Positions 33,014 to 41,694 of a DNA stretch of 64,000 nt are shown one piece after another. The stretch is from NCBI RefSeq assembly GCF_012986595.1, contig NZ_JAAQYM010000006.1, positions 372,001 to 436,000 on the forward strand, read 5' to 3'. The DNA is from Pseudomonas koreensis (lineage in GTDB: Bacteria; Pseudomonadota; Gammaproteobacteria; Pseudomonadales; Pseudomonadaceae). The notes beneath the pieces were generated by a model that saw only the letters and a program-made list of their open reading frames with translations, was not told where the DNA came from and did not search any database. The position numbers were made by a program, and so were the translations under genes. Every line of letters begins with the position of its first letter. Position 1 is the first letter of the stretch.

Positions 33014-33709
33014 ATGCTTGAACTCAGACCTTTCAACACGCTGGGCGGCGCTCACCACGGCTGGTTGGATGCCCATCACCACTTTTCGTTCGCCGAGTAC
33101 TACGACCCGCAACGTATGAACTGGGGCAACCTGCGGGTGTGGAACGATGACGTGATCGCTGCAGGTACTGGCTTCCCGCAGCACCCGCACCGCGACATGG
33201 AAATCATCACTTACGTGCGCGAAGGGGCGATTACCCACCAGGACAACCTTGGCAACAAGGGCCGCACCGAGGCTGGCGACGTGCAAGTCATGAGCGCGGG
33301 CACAGGCATTGCGCACAGCGAATACAACCTGGAAGCCAAGGAGACGCGGATTTTCCAGATCTGGATTCTGCCGACCGAAACCGGCGCACCGCCATCGTGG
33401 GGTGCCAAACCGTTCCCCAAAGGCCAGCGCGAAGGATTCGTGACATTGGCCAGCGGCAAGGACGGCGATGACCAGAGCCTGCGCATTCGCGCCGATGCAC
33501 GCTTGGTGGCGGCGAATATCAAGGCGGGGGAAACAGCGGAGTATCGGCTGGATGAAGGCCGACGTGCGTATCTGGTTCCGGCCACCGGCGTGATTGACGT
33601 CAATGGCTTGCGTGCACAAGCTCGAGACGGTGTTGCGATTGAGCATGAAACGCTGCTGACCGTGACGGCGCTCGAAGACAGCGAAATCGTGCTGGTGGAT
33701 CTGGCTTGA
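33014..33709 (+). CDS. Pirin family protein
   Basis: 231 residues with a strong GAGGAG 6 bases before the ATG. The bicupin fold is evident: metal-binding His residues in FPQHPHRDMEIITYVREGAITHQDN and the pirin signature VQVMSAGTGIAHSEYN with FQIWILPTE. Bacterial pirins such as E. coli YhhW bind a metal ion; some oxidise quercetin and others modulate partner enzymes. The substrate here is unknown. It is followed by a bidirectional terminator. Confidence 0.92.
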   Translation: MLELRPFNTLGGAHHGWLDAHHHFSFAEYYDPQRMNWGNLRVWNDDVIAAGTGFPQHPHRDMEIITYVREGAITHQDNLGNKGRTEAGDVQVMSAGTGIAHSEYNLEAKETRIFQIWILPTETGAPPSWGAKPFPKGQREGFVTLASGKDGDDQSLRIRADARLVAANIKAGETAEYRLDEGRRAYLVPATGVIDVNGLRAQARDGVAIEHETLLTVTALEDSEIVLVDLA

Positions 33710-33728
33710 TGACCTGAACTGCAGGCGC

Positions 33729-33764
33729 AAAAAAGGGGCGACCATTATGGTCGCCCCTTTTTTT
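33729..33764. terminator. Rho-independent terminator, bidirectional
   Basis: Stem GGGGCGACC (33735-33743) with GGTCGCCCC (33749-33757), flanked by an A-run and a T-run. It serves both the pirin gene and the convergent pgm gene. A degenerate REP-like half (GTGGCGAGGG ... CCCTCACCAC, 33765-33792) follows immediately. Confidence 0.92.
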
Positions 33765-33816
33765 GTGGCGAGGGGGATTCATTCCCTCACCACAGAAGAA
33801 CTCACCACCCCGAAGA

Positions 33817-35463
33817 TCACTGAGTGGAAATAGCGCCATCCACCAGGGTTTGCGCTTCGGCAACCAGTTGCTTGAGGTGATCGTCGCCAATGAAGCTTTC
33901 GGCGTAGATCTTGTAGATGTCTTCGGTGCCGGACGGACGCGCCGCGAACCAACCGTTTTCGGTCATCACTTTCAAACCGCCGATGGCCTGATCGTTACCT
34001 GGCGCATGGCTGAGAATGCTCTGAATCTTCTCGCCTGCCAGTTCAGTCGAAGTGACCTGATCCGGCGACAGTTTGCTCAGCAGCGCTTTCTGCTCGGGGT
34101 TGGCCTTGGCGTCTACGCGCACCGAGAACGGCTCGCCCAGTTCATCGGTCAAGCCGCGATAGATCTGGCTTGGATCGCGACCGGTGCGAGCCGTCATTTC
34201 AGCTGCCAGCAAGGCCGGGATCAGACCGTCCTTGTCGGTGCTCCAAACGCCACCGTCCTTGCGCAGGAACGACGCGCCGGCGCTCTCCTCCCCCCCAAAG
34301 CCCAGCGAGCCGTCGAACAAACCGTCGGCGAACCATTTGAAACCGACCGGCACTTCGTACAGGCGACGGCCCAGGCGTTTGGCCACGCGATCAATAAGAC
34401 CGCTGCTGACCACGGTTTTACCCACGCCAGCATCAGCACGCCATTGCGGACGATTCTGGAACAGGTAATCGATGGCCACCGCCAGGTAGTTGTTCGGCGC
34501 CAGCAGACCGCCCGAAGGGGTGACGATGCCGTGACGATCGTGGTCCGGGTCGCAGGCGAAAGCGACATCGAAACGTTCCTTGAGGCCGATCAAGCCTTGC
34601 ATGGCGTGGCTGGACGATGGATCCATGCGGATCTGACCGTCCCAGTCGACCGTCATGAAACGGAACGTCGAGTCGACCTGTTTGTTCACCACGTCCAGAT
34701 CAAGACGATAATGCTCGGCAATGGCCGACCAGTAGCGCACCCCTGCTCCGCCCAGCGGATCGACACCCAGACGCAGTTTGGCGTCACGGATCGCATCGAA
34801 GTCGATCACGTTGATCAGGTCGGCGACGTAGGTGTTGACGTAGTCGTGACGGTGCGTGGTGCTGGCCTTGAGCGCCTGCTCGTAGCTGATGCGTTTAACG
34901 CCAGCCAGTTTGTTGGCAAGCAACTCGTTGGCCTTGGCTTCGATCCACTTGGTGATGTGGGTGTCGGCCGGGCCGCCGTTGGTAGGGTTGTATTTGTAGC
35001 CACCGCTTTGCGGCGGGTTGTGCGATGGCGTGATGACGACGCCATCAGCCAGCCCCGACGTGCGACCACGGTTGTAGCAAAGGATCGCGTGCGATATTGC
35101 CGGGGTCGGCGTGTACTCGTCACCTTCGGCAATCATCACGGTCACGCCGTTGGCGGCCAGCACTTCCAGCGCACTTGCCCCGGCCGGGGTCGACAGCGCA
35201 TGGGTGTCGATGCCGACGAACAGCGGGCCAGTGATGCCCTGCGCTTCACGGTACAGGCAGATCGCCTGGCTGATCGCCAGCACGTGCCATTCATTGAAAC
35301 TCAGATCGAAGGAGCTGCCGCGGTGGCCGGAGGTACCAAACGCCACGCGCTGGGTAGAAATCGACGCATCCGGTTGGCCGGTGTAGTAAGCCGTTACCAG
35401 TCGCGGGATATCGACCAACAATTCTGCCGGTGCCGGTTTGCCCGCAAAAGGACTGATAGTCAT
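33817..35463 (-). CDS. pgm: Phosphoglucomutase, alpha-D-glucose phosphate-specific
   Basis: 548 residues, the normal length of E. coli-type Pgm. Family blocks in order are the substrate loop FGTSGHRGSS (42-51), the phosphoserine loop GVVITPSHNPPQSGG with catalytic Ser147, the Mg2+ loop CDPDHDRHG, the sugar-specificity loop GFGGEESAGASF and the C-terminal phosphate loop RPSGTEDIYKIYAES. It interconverts glucose-1-phosphate and glucose-6-phosphate, linking glycogen/trehalose and UDP-glucose-derived envelope sugars to central metabolism. It is a single gene ending at a bidirectional terminator. Confidence 0.95.
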   Translation of the reverse strand: MTISPFAGKPAPAELLVDIPRLVTAYYTGQPDASISTQRVAFGTSGHRGSSFDLSFNEWHVLAISQAICLYREAQGITGPLFVGIDTHALSTPAGASALEVLAANGVTVMIAEGDEYTPTPAISHAILCYNRGRTSGLADGVVITPSHNPPQSGGYKYNPTNGGPADTHITKWIEAKANELLANKLAGVKRISYEQALKASTTHRHDYVNTYVADLINVIDFDAIRDAKLRLGVDPLGGAGVRYWSAIAEHYRLDLDVVNKQVDSTFRFMTVDWDGQIRMDPSSSHAMQGLIGLKERFDVAFACDPDHDRHGIVTPSGGLLAPNNYLAVAIDYLFQNRPQWRADAGVGKTVVSSGLIDRVAKRLGRRLYEVPVGFKWFADGLFDGSLGFGGEESAGASFLRKDGGVWSTDKDGLIPALLAAEMTARTGRDPSQIYRGLTDELGEPFSVRVDAKANPEQKALLSKLSPDQVTSTELAGEKIQSILSHAPGNDQAIGGLKVMTENGWFAARPSGTEDIYKIYAESFIGDDHLKQLVAEAQTLVDGAISTQ

Positions 35464-35740
35464 GCAAAACCTCTGAAATAGAGTGGTTCAGGAAATACAA
35501 CGCAGTTTACTGGCAGTTTGACCGCAGCGCGACGGGATCTATCCGACAGTTTTCAACGTTCATTTCAGAGGTGCCCATCGCAATGCATCTCCCTGTCTGT
35601 CGAGCGTCCCACCCCACTCGTGCTCAACCTGAAGCGGCAGGTTGAGGGTGCAGATCACGCTTGTGAAATCCGTGCAAAACCAAACCGGATCCCGCGCAAG
35701 CTTCATGCGCCTGACGACGCGGCGGGAATAATCGCTTGTA

Positions 35741-37210
35741 TCAACGTTCCGCAAACTGCTCACTGATACCTGAATCCATGTCCTCCGGGCTGGTTGCGCC
35801 GAGTGAGATGTCCCTGGCTCGCAAGGCATTTCCACCCAGCGGTTGCATGGCATAAAGACGGCCGATCAACCTGACTGGCAGACCACTGACATCGGTCATC
35901 CATTGCAGGACCTGCTCCGGACCGTGCAGGCCCTGCATGGCGCGGTGCAGATCAGGCATGGCGACCAACATGCCGGGATGACAGCTGCGCAGGAAACGCT
36001 CCAGACCTGCGCCCTGTTCGATGAAGGGCGAGAACAACAGGCAAACCGATTGCGCTTCGTTCAGGCCGTACGCCCTGTGCAGCCTGCTCGTCGCCTGCTC
36101 GCGCAGTTCATCAATGGCCTGTAAATGACCCAGCCGTGTCATCAGTTGCTCGCAAACCGATTCAGGTACATGCCTGTGCTGCATGTTCGCCAGTGTCCGC
36201 CGGACATGCTCCGAAAAGCCGGCTTCATAGCTGCGCCCGCTAATGAATTCGGCTTGCAGACCATACAAATGAGCCTCGATCAGCGGATCCGCGTACTCAC
36301 CCTCGCCTTGATTGAACGCCCACTCCTCGGGCTGAAACCCGAGAAACTCGCTGAGTAAAGGCCAGCGCTCCTCCAGGTTACCCAGCACCATGTCGTGAAT
36401 ATCGACAAAGGTTGTACGCCGGCAGGATTCGAACCCGTCCTCCGGGCGCCAGCACAGCCGCTCGGAATCGCTGTAAAACCCTCGATACAAGTCCCCGCCC
36501 AATCCGTCGAGCAAGGCAAACAGTTCATCGAAGGTACCGGCATGGGGCGCCAGCGCGCCGATTCCGGCCTTTTGCACAGCAAGATCCAGGTGCTCGATGA
36601 ATTGCTTCTGGCGACTCGGCGGTTCACTGCAAACCCATGCGTCGACCCCCTTCCCCCAACGGGCAATCTGGCCGTAAAACTCGGCCCAGGCCAGGCAAGC
36701 ATCGTCCCACAGGGCGAAGCCTTCGTCCCTGGCCCGTCGGTGCCCCATCATCAGCACGTTGATGCGATTGGCCTCGGCGTTCTCACTGCTGATGGGGGCC
36801 AGGTGACTGAATGGCAGCACTTGACGGTGATCGACCATCAGCAAATCGACCCTGGGATCATCGTAGAGAAACAAGGCACCAAAACTGCGGTGCAGGTTGT
36901 CGAGCGTCGCCGTCCCGGCCCCGCTCCAGCGCAACGTGGCGACACGCAACTGGAAGGTGGCCGGTGCACGCCCGGCGATACTCAACTGCGCGGCGCGCAA
37001 CAGCGCCAGCGTATAACAACTGTCACGGGTACCGGATGGCGTGACCATGACCTTGTAGTCCCCCATGCGCTCCATGCCGCCAGCGGCGACCACCAGTCTT
37101 TGAATCAGCAGCTGCAGCGCCGTCCGTTCGGCTCTGGAGAAGAAGCTCAGCAGTCGTTGCAATACTTGCTGGTAGACATAGTTCATTGCCTGATCATGGA
37201 TCGTGCTCAT
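35741..37210 (-). CDS. Hypothetical protein of 489 aa, no recognised family
   Basis: 489 residues, soluble, with no signal peptide or membrane segment. It reads as a genuine gene with a long, well-mixed composition. Notable stretches are YKVMVTPSGTRDSCYTLALLRAAQLS, which could be a nucleotide- or ligand-binding turn, LLMVDHRQVLPFSHLAPISSENAEANRINVLMMGHRRARDEG, and a C-terminal HPGMLVAMPDLHRAMQGLHGPEQVLQWMTDVSGLP. I do not recognise a domain and assign no function. The ribosome-binding site before ATG 37210 is weak. The upstream 500 bases are A/T-rich and the gene sits alone between pgm and mexS, which would fit an acquired accessory gene. Confidence 0.7.
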   Translation of the reverse strand: MSTIHDQAMNYVYQQVLQRLLSFFSRAERTALQLLIQRLVVAAGGMERMGDYKVMVTPSGTRDSCYTLALLRAAQLSIAGRAPATFQLRVATLRWSGAGTATLDNLHRSFGALFLYDDPRVDLLMVDHRQVLPFSHLAPISSENAEANRINVLMMGHRRARDEGFALWDDACLAWAEFYGQIARWGKGVDAWVCSEPPSRQKQFIEHLDLAVQKAGIGALAPHAGTFDELFALLDGLGGDLYRGFYSDSERLCWRPEDGFESCRRTTFVDIHDMVLGNLEERWPLLSEFLGFQPEEWAFNQGEGEYADPLIEAHLYGLQAEFISGRSYEAGFSEHVRRTLANMQHRHVPESVCEQLMTRLGHLQAIDELREQATSRLHRAYGLNEAQSVCLLFSPFIEQGAGLERFLRSCHPGMLVAMPDLHRAMQGLHGPEQVLQWMTDVSGLPVRLIGRLYAMQPLGGNALRARDISLGATSPEDMDSGISEQFAER

Positions 37211-37717
37211 CAGTACTTTACCCGGCCTAAAAAAGTCATATCGCGCATCAGCAGTGATACTGGCGCAATAAATTCATCAATAAGTAATAGACGATCAAAT
37301 ACTAACACTTATGCTTTTGAAGTTATTTGAAACACTTGACCAAGCAAATACCGCCTCGCGAACTCGCAGAGCGCCGTAAACCCGCGCCAGCATTGACTTT
37401 TTTCCAAATAAAAAACATCTGAGGAAACTTCTTACAGCGTCCCACGACTATTGAGTACAAGAAAAGCAGAACTGATATAGGAAATACCCTACGCCCATTA
37501 AACAGAATTTGACGGCCTGCCGATGAGAGAAGTTTTAAACATTGCCAGAGAGATGCAACGCACACGCAGGATTCATTAATCGAGATGAAATCAATCACTC
37601 AATGATCAGGGCCAATATGACGTTCAGAAGGTACAGACAGGGCGCAAAACTGATTCAGACGCACACCGACCAGGCTCTGAGCCTGGCAGGCTGGTCATTC
37701 GCCGGGAGTAAAACGCG
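37211..37717. other. A/T-rich intergenic region (507 bp)
   Basis: No convincing gene on either strand; the short frames here have no good start or family. The stretch 37211-37600 is clearly richer in A/T than its surroundings, with many TAAT/AATA words, and must contain the promoter of the 489-residue protein gene. I see no repeat or recognisable operator. Confidence 0.55.
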
Positions 37718-37741
37718 AGAGTCCGTGGGGGCACGGACTCT
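37718..37741 (-). terminator. Probable terminator of mexS
   Basis: A perfect 10-bp inverted repeat, AGAGTCCGTG (37718-37727) and CACGGACTCT (37732-37741), with a 4-base loop. It lies 12 bases past the mexS stop. On the minus strand the stem is followed by CGCGTTTTAC, a short T-run. Confidence 0.65.
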
Positions 37742-37753
37742 GGAGGGAAGGTG

Positions 37754-38776
37754 TTACGCGGGCTCGACCTGCAGGGCGACGCGTTCGCGGCATGGGCACT
37801 CGTCCATGTAGCGATGGGCTTCAACGAACTCGTTGAACGGAAATACCCGCGTCTTGAGCGGCAGCAGCACGCGGTCAGCGGTCAACTGGTTGATGTCACG
37901 CAAGGCACGTTGCAACGCGACGTGATCCTGAGTGATGCCCAGCTCCGGCTTGCCGGTGAAATTGCCGATGCAGTGCACGAAGAACTGGATGTTTTTCTGG
38001 AACGCCGCGCAAGCCGGGAACGGTGTCTGGTTGCCGCCCTGCAGGCCATAAAGGACCAGGCTGCCGCGCGGTGCAAGCACATCACCGAGCAACGACATCT
38101 GCGGGCCGCCAAGACCGTCGAACACCACGTCGACACCGCGGTTGTCAGTGATCTTGTTGATTCGCATCAACAGGTCTTCTTCCTCGGTGACGATGACTTT
38201 CTCGGCCCCCAGGGACAACAGGTATTCACGTTCTTCCGCGGTTTTGGTCGCCGCAATCACCCGCACACCCAGCGCCTTGCCCAACTGGACAAAGGACGGA
38301 CCGGCGCAATGGCTGGCGTCAGTGACCAGAGCAAACTGCCCCGGTTTGACCCGCGCCAGATCGGCGTAAGCAAAATAGGCGATCAACAGCGGCGTGTAAT
38401 GCACACTCGCTTCGATCGGGCTGAGCACGTCCGGATAACGGGTCAACGCGGTACGTGGCAAGACGATCTGCTCGCCATACACCGGATAGTCGTTCGGGCT
38501 CTCGGCCGGGAAACTGGCTACCTTGTCGCCAATCGACAGATCCTCCACGCCCTCACCGACCGCCGTGACCACACCGGCCATTTCATGGCCGAGACCGGAA
38601 GGCAGACGTGCCTGGGACGAGGCCAGGTTCTGACGCCAGAGAATGTCGTACCAGCTGATGCCGATCGCCTCGACACGCACCTGCACTTCGCCAGGACCTG
38701 GCTGAGCGGCCGCATGCTCTTCGCATTTGAGCACCTCGGCCGGACCAAACTTGTGAAAACGGATCGTGCGGGACAT
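37754..38776 (-). CDS. mexS: MexS-like NAD(P)-dependent quinone oxidoreductase (MDR family)
   Basis: 340 residues from ATG 38776 (MSRTIRFHKFGPAEVLKCEE), with GAGG 7 bases upstream; the longer frame to 38809 is not needed. It is a zinc-free medium-chain dehydrogenase/reductase with GroES-like N-terminus (LPSGLGHEMAGVVTAVGEGVEDLSIGDKVASF) and a Rossmann nucleotide site near FVQLGKALGVRVIAATKTAEE and GVDVVFDGLGGPQ. Divergent orientation from the MexT gene and its length match mexS (PA2491) of P. aeruginosa. Loss of MexS there raises mexEF-oprN expression, probably because an electrophilic metabolite that activates MexT is no longer removed. A MexT-type site precedes it. Confidence 0.88.
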   Translation of the reverse strand: MSRTIRFHKFGPAEVLKCEEHAAAQPGPGEVQVRVEAIGISWYDILWRQNLASSQARLPSGLGHEMAGVVTAVGEGVEDLSIGDKVASFPAESPNDYPVYGEQIVLPRTALTRYPDVLSPIEASVHYTPLLIAYFAYADLARVKPGQFALVTDASHCAGPSFVQLGKALGVRVIAATKTAEEREYLLSLGAEKVIVTEEEDLLMRINKITDNRGVDVVFDGLGGPQMSLLGDVLAPRGSLVLYGLQGGNQTPFPACAAFQKNIQFFVHCIGNFTGKPELGITQDHVALQRALRDINQLTADRVLLPLKTRVFPFNEFVEAHRYMDECPCRERVALQVEPA

Positions 38777-38853
38777 CGCAAACCTCGTCAAAGTAACCTC
38801 TAATGCCATGAACTCTATCTGGGCTTTTGACCCAAGACTATCAGTGGCTATTA

Positions 38854-38877
38854 ATAGTCGACATGCCTGTCATTGAT
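38854..38877 (-). promoter_or_regulatory. Putative MexT box upstream of mexS
   Basis: Read on the minus strand, this 24-base site is ATCA, 5 bases, AGGCAT, 4 bases, ACTAT. The published MexT consensus is ATCA(N5)GTCGAT(N4)ACYAT. The two outer blocks and all spacing match exactly; the middle block matches only in its last bases. A 10-bp palindrome CTATTAATAG (38848-38857) overlaps its promoter-distal end. The box lies about 80 bases before the mexS start codon in the divergent mexS-mexT region. Confidence 0.6.
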
Positions 38878-39046
38878 TCCGCAGTATGGACAGCGTTCGC
38901 AAAATCGATGAAAAAAACGCCGCAACCGGCTCGCTAAAGCTGAATTTACCGGTGCAGAGTACCAGCCTTTCCCCGTAATATTCATGCCGGCCATTGTTCT
39001 CATATGGTCGCTCTCGTCAAGCTTGATGACTCTGCCAGGACTCCAG

Positions 39047-39976
39047 ATGAATCGTAATGACCTGCGTCGTGTCGACCTGAACCTGCTGATCGTGTTCGAA
39101 ACATTGATGCACGAACGCAGCGTGACCCGTGCCGCCGAAAAGCTTTTTCTCGGACAGCCGGCGATCAGTGCGGCGCTCTCGCGCCTGCGCAGTCTGTTCG
39201 ATGACCCTCTGTTTGTGCGCACCGGACGCAGCATGGAGCCGTCCGCTCGCGCCGTGGAAATCTTCGCCCTGCTCTCGCCGGCGCTCGACTCGATCTCCAC
39301 GGCAGTCAGCCGTGCGGCGGAATTCGATCCGGCCACCAGCACCTCGGTGTTCCGCATAGGTTTGTCCGACGACGTCGAATTCGCCCTGCTGCCGATGCTG
39401 CTCAAACGCCTGCGCGCCGAAGCCCCGGGCATCGTGCTGGTGGTGCGCCGCGTCAACTACATCCTGATGCCGGGCCTGCTCGCTTCCGGCGAAATCTCCA
39501 TCGGCGTCAGCTACACCACCGACCTGCCGGCCAACGCCAAACGCAAGGTCTTGCGTCGCAGCCAGCCGAAACTGCTGCGCGCCGACACCGTGCCAGGTCC
39601 GTTGAGCCTGGACGACTACTGCGCCCGCCCGCATGCGCTGGTGTCGTTTGCCGGCGACCTCAGTGGCTTTATTGATGAAGAGCTGGAGAAACTCGGCCGC
39701 AAGCGCCACGTGGTGCTGGCCGTGCCGCAGTTCAACGGCTTGAGCACGTTGCTCGCCGGCACCGATATCGTCGCCACCGTGCCCGACTACACCGCCGATG
39801 CGCTGACAGCTGCCGGTGGCGTACGCGCGGAAGACCCGCCGCTGCCGACGCGCACGTTTGAGCTGCACATGGCGTGGCGTGGGTCGCAGGATAACGATCC
39901 GGGGGAGCGTTGGTTGCGGTCGCGGATTCAGATGTTCTTTGGCGACCCGGACAGTCTCGAGTTGCCTGCGCATTGA
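39047..39976 (+). CDS. mexT: LysR-type activator MexT
   Basis: 309 residues from ATG 39047 (MNRNDLRRVDLNLLIVFETL) with AGGA upstream; the frame is open to an ATG at 38984, which would add 21 residues. The LysR helix-turn-helix is LMHERSVTRAAEKLFLGQPAISAALSRLRSLFDDPLFVRTGRSMEP. The effector domain has SDDVEFALLPMLLKRLRAEAPGIVLVVRR and PQFNGLSTLLAGTDIVATVPDY. The sequence agrees closely with what I recall of P. aeruginosa MexT, which activates mexEF-oprN and mexS. I see no frameshift or internal deletion of the kind that inactivates MexT in some laboratory strains. A hairpin (39962-39984) spans its stop codon. Confidence 0.9.
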   Translation: MNRNDLRRVDLNLLIVFETLMHERSVTRAAEKLFLGQPAISAALSRLRSLFDDPLFVRTGRSMEPSARAVEIFALLSPALDSISTAVSRAAEFDPATSTSVFRIGLSDDVEFALLPMLLKRLRAEAPGIVLVVRRVNYILMPGLLASGEISIGVSYTTDLPANAKRKVLRRSQPKLLRADTVPGPLSLDDYCARPHALVSFAGDLSGFIDEELEKLGRKRHVVLAVPQFNGLSTLLAGTDIVATVPDYTADALTAAGGVRAEDPPLPTRTFELHMAWRGSQDNDPGERWLRSRIQMFFGDPDSLELPAH

Positions 39977-40001
39977 GCAGGCAACGCTCTCAATGAACAC
40001 C

Positions 40002-40049
40002 CGCCCGACCGGGGCCTGTAGTTCTTTAACTCAAGCCCCGGACCGGGCG
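40002..40049. terminator. Possible hairpin between convergent mexT and sotB-like genes
   Basis: GC-rich imperfect inverted repeat, CGCCCGACCGGGGC from 40002 with GCCCCGGACCGGGCG ending at 40049, and a loop of about 20 bases. The right arm lies inside the end of the MFS gene. There is no clear T-run, so the terminator role is only suggested. Confidence 0.35.
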
Positions 40050-41209
40050 ACGCGATACAGTGACAAGGCGTAAAACGACAGCGCCAACGCCGCCAGCATC
40101 CCGCCAACCAACCCGATGTAAGCAAAGCCGAACTGGCTACCCACCCAGCTCCCGACCAGTGCCCCGCCGCCGATACCGATGTTGTAGATCCCGGAAAACA
40201 GCGCCATCGCCACGTCGGTGGCGTCCGGCGCCAGCACCAGGACTTTCGACTGCAACGCCAGGCCGAAGCCCATGATCGCCATGCCCCAGAACACACTCAG
40301 CACGCCGAGGTACGAAACGTTGCCGCTCAACGGCAGCAGTAAAGCCAGGCACAAGGCGAGCAACGATACGCAGATGATCAGGAAGCGCTGTGGGTTATAG
40401 CTGTGCAGGTAGCTGAACAGCAGCGAGCCAAAAATGCCGGCGCCGCCGAATAACAACAGCAGGAGCGTCACCACATCACCGCTCATGTTGGCCACCGTCA
40501 GTACGAACGGCTCGATGTAGCTGTAGGCGGTGAACTGGGCAGTCACCACCAGAGCTGTCAGGAGATAGATCGCCATCAGCGCAGGCCGCTTCAACAAGAT
40601 CGGCAGGCTTTTGAGCGAGCCGGAATTCTGGCTCGGCAGCAACGGCAAAACCCGTGTCAGGCAAAGCACCAGCGCGGCCGCAAACCCAGCGATGACAATG
40701 AAGGTGGTGCGCCAGCCCATGGCCTCGCCCAGCAAGCGTCCAAGGGGAATACCCAGCACCATCGCCAGCGACGTACCGGTGGCCAGCAAACCGAGGGCCT
40801 GAACCTGTTTGCCCGGTGGGGCCAAGCGTACGGCCAGTGACGCGGTGATCGACCAGAACAGCGCATGCGCCAACGCCACACCGATCCGGCTCACCAGCAG
40901 CACACCGAAGCTGGTCGCCAGACTCGACAGGATGTGACTGGCGATAAACATGCCGAACAGCACGATCAGCAGTTTGCGCCGCTCGACGTTACGCGTCAGC
41001 AGCATGATCGGCAGCGACGTCAGGGACACCACCCAAGCATAAATGGTCAGCATCAGGCCGACCTGCGCCGTCGACATGTCGAAGCTGCTGCCGATCGAAC
41101 TCAACAGGCCAACCGGTACAAATTCGGTGGTGTTGAACACAAACGCAGCCAGTGCCAAGGCGATTACCGCGTACCAATTGCCGCTGGCTGTAGTCGTAGA
41201 ATTACTCAT
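40031..41209 (-). CDS. sotB: MFS efflux transporter, SotB-like (sugar/drug exporter)
   Basis: 392 residues with twelve predicted transmembrane helices, beginning WYAVIALALAAFVFNTTEFVPVGLLSSIG. It carries the MFS loop 2-3 signature region (LTRNVERRKLLIVLFGMFIASHILSSLA) and motif C-like GLLATGTSLAMVLGIPLGRLLG on helix 5, typical of the drug:H+ antiporter DHA1 group. The length and N-terminal NTTEFVPVGLL block match SotB/YdeA proteins, which export arabinose or IPTG-like sugars. It is convergent with mexT and separates it from mexE. Whether MexT controls it is unknown. The symbol is a family-level call. Confidence 0.85.
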   Translation of the reverse strand: MSNSTTTASGNWYAVIALALAAFVFNTTEFVPVGLLSSIGSSFDMSTAQVGLMLTIYAWVVSLTSLPIMLLTRNVERRKLLIVLFGMFIASHILSSLATSFGVLLVSRIGVALAHALFWSITASLAVRLAPPGKQVQALGLLATGTSLAMVLGIPLGRLLGEAMGWRTTFIVIAGFAAALVLCLTRVLPLLPSQNSGSLKSLPILLKRPALMAIYLLTALVVTAQFTAYSYIEPFVLTVANMSGDVVTLLLLLFGGAGIFGSLLFSYLHSYNPQRFLIICVSLLALCLALLLPLSGNVSYLGVLSVFWGMAIMGFGLALQSKVLVLAPDATDVAMALFSGIYNIGIGGGALVGSWVGSQFGFAYIGLVGGMLAALALSFYALSLYRVARSGA

Positions 41210-41353
41210 TTAAACGTCGTTTTACTCTTCGATGAACGCGCGCACTCGATCTGTGCCCCATCAGTGGGTTTGCTGTAACGCTCTGCGCTGGCGCAACGGT
41301 AAGCGGTTGCAGGGGTGATTCACAACCAGCAGCCGAAAATCGAGCGACCTTTT

Positions 41354-41638
41354 TCACTGGCCCGAGTAGCCTTTGACGCGCATGCAATCATTGGTCAGGT
41401 CGATCTGTTTTTCCGCAATGACGATCCCGTCCCCCACGGCACTGCCCATGCCATGGGTTGTATCGTTCGCGGCGGGGCTTGAGTGGTAGCTGGCGGTCGC
41501 CGCTTTGGCCTGGTATTGGCATTCAGCTTTATCGTGTTGGATATCAGCAACACTGGCGCCTGGCCGGGACCAGTCATGAACAGACGTAACGCACGCGCTC
41601 AACAGCGCCGCGAATATGGCAATCGTTATCAGTTTCAT
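41354..41638 (-). CDS. Small lipoprotein of unknown function
   Basis: 94 residues from ATG 41638 (MKLITIAIFAALLSACVTSV). A lipoprotein signal peptide with lipobox LLSAC places the lipidated Cys at 16. The mature part includes DIQHDKAECQYQAKAATASY and KQIDLTNDCMRVKGYSGQ, a Cys-pair pattern (AECQ...NDCM-KGY) common in small Pseudomonas lipoproteins whose function is unknown. It lies 56 bases downstream of another small exported protein on the same strand and may be co-transcribed with it. Confidence 0.8.
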   Translation of the reverse strand: MKLITIAIFAALLSACVTSVHDWSRPGASVADIQHDKAECQYQAKAATASYHSSPAANDTTHGMGSAVGDGIVIAEKQIDLTNDCMRVKGYSGQ

Positions 41639-41694
41639 GGTTGTACCGCCCATCAATAAAAGTTTTTCGACTGATTCGGCTTGCAGTGATCGCA

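Noticed and set aside
33765..33792. GTGGCGAGGG...CCCTCACCAC as a second terminator or full REP
   Set aside because: Too short and imperfect for the REP family and it lacks a T-run; noted as a degenerate half beside a real terminator.
37323..37598. A 91-codon minus-strand frame in the A/T-rich gap before mexS
   Set aside because: No ribosome-binding site and no family; composition looks like translated noncoding DNA.
38984..39046. Longer MexT start at ATG 38984
   Set aside because: The extra 21 residues are hydrophobic and not part of the LysR helix-turn-helix; ATG 39047 has a better site. I kept it as an alternative only.
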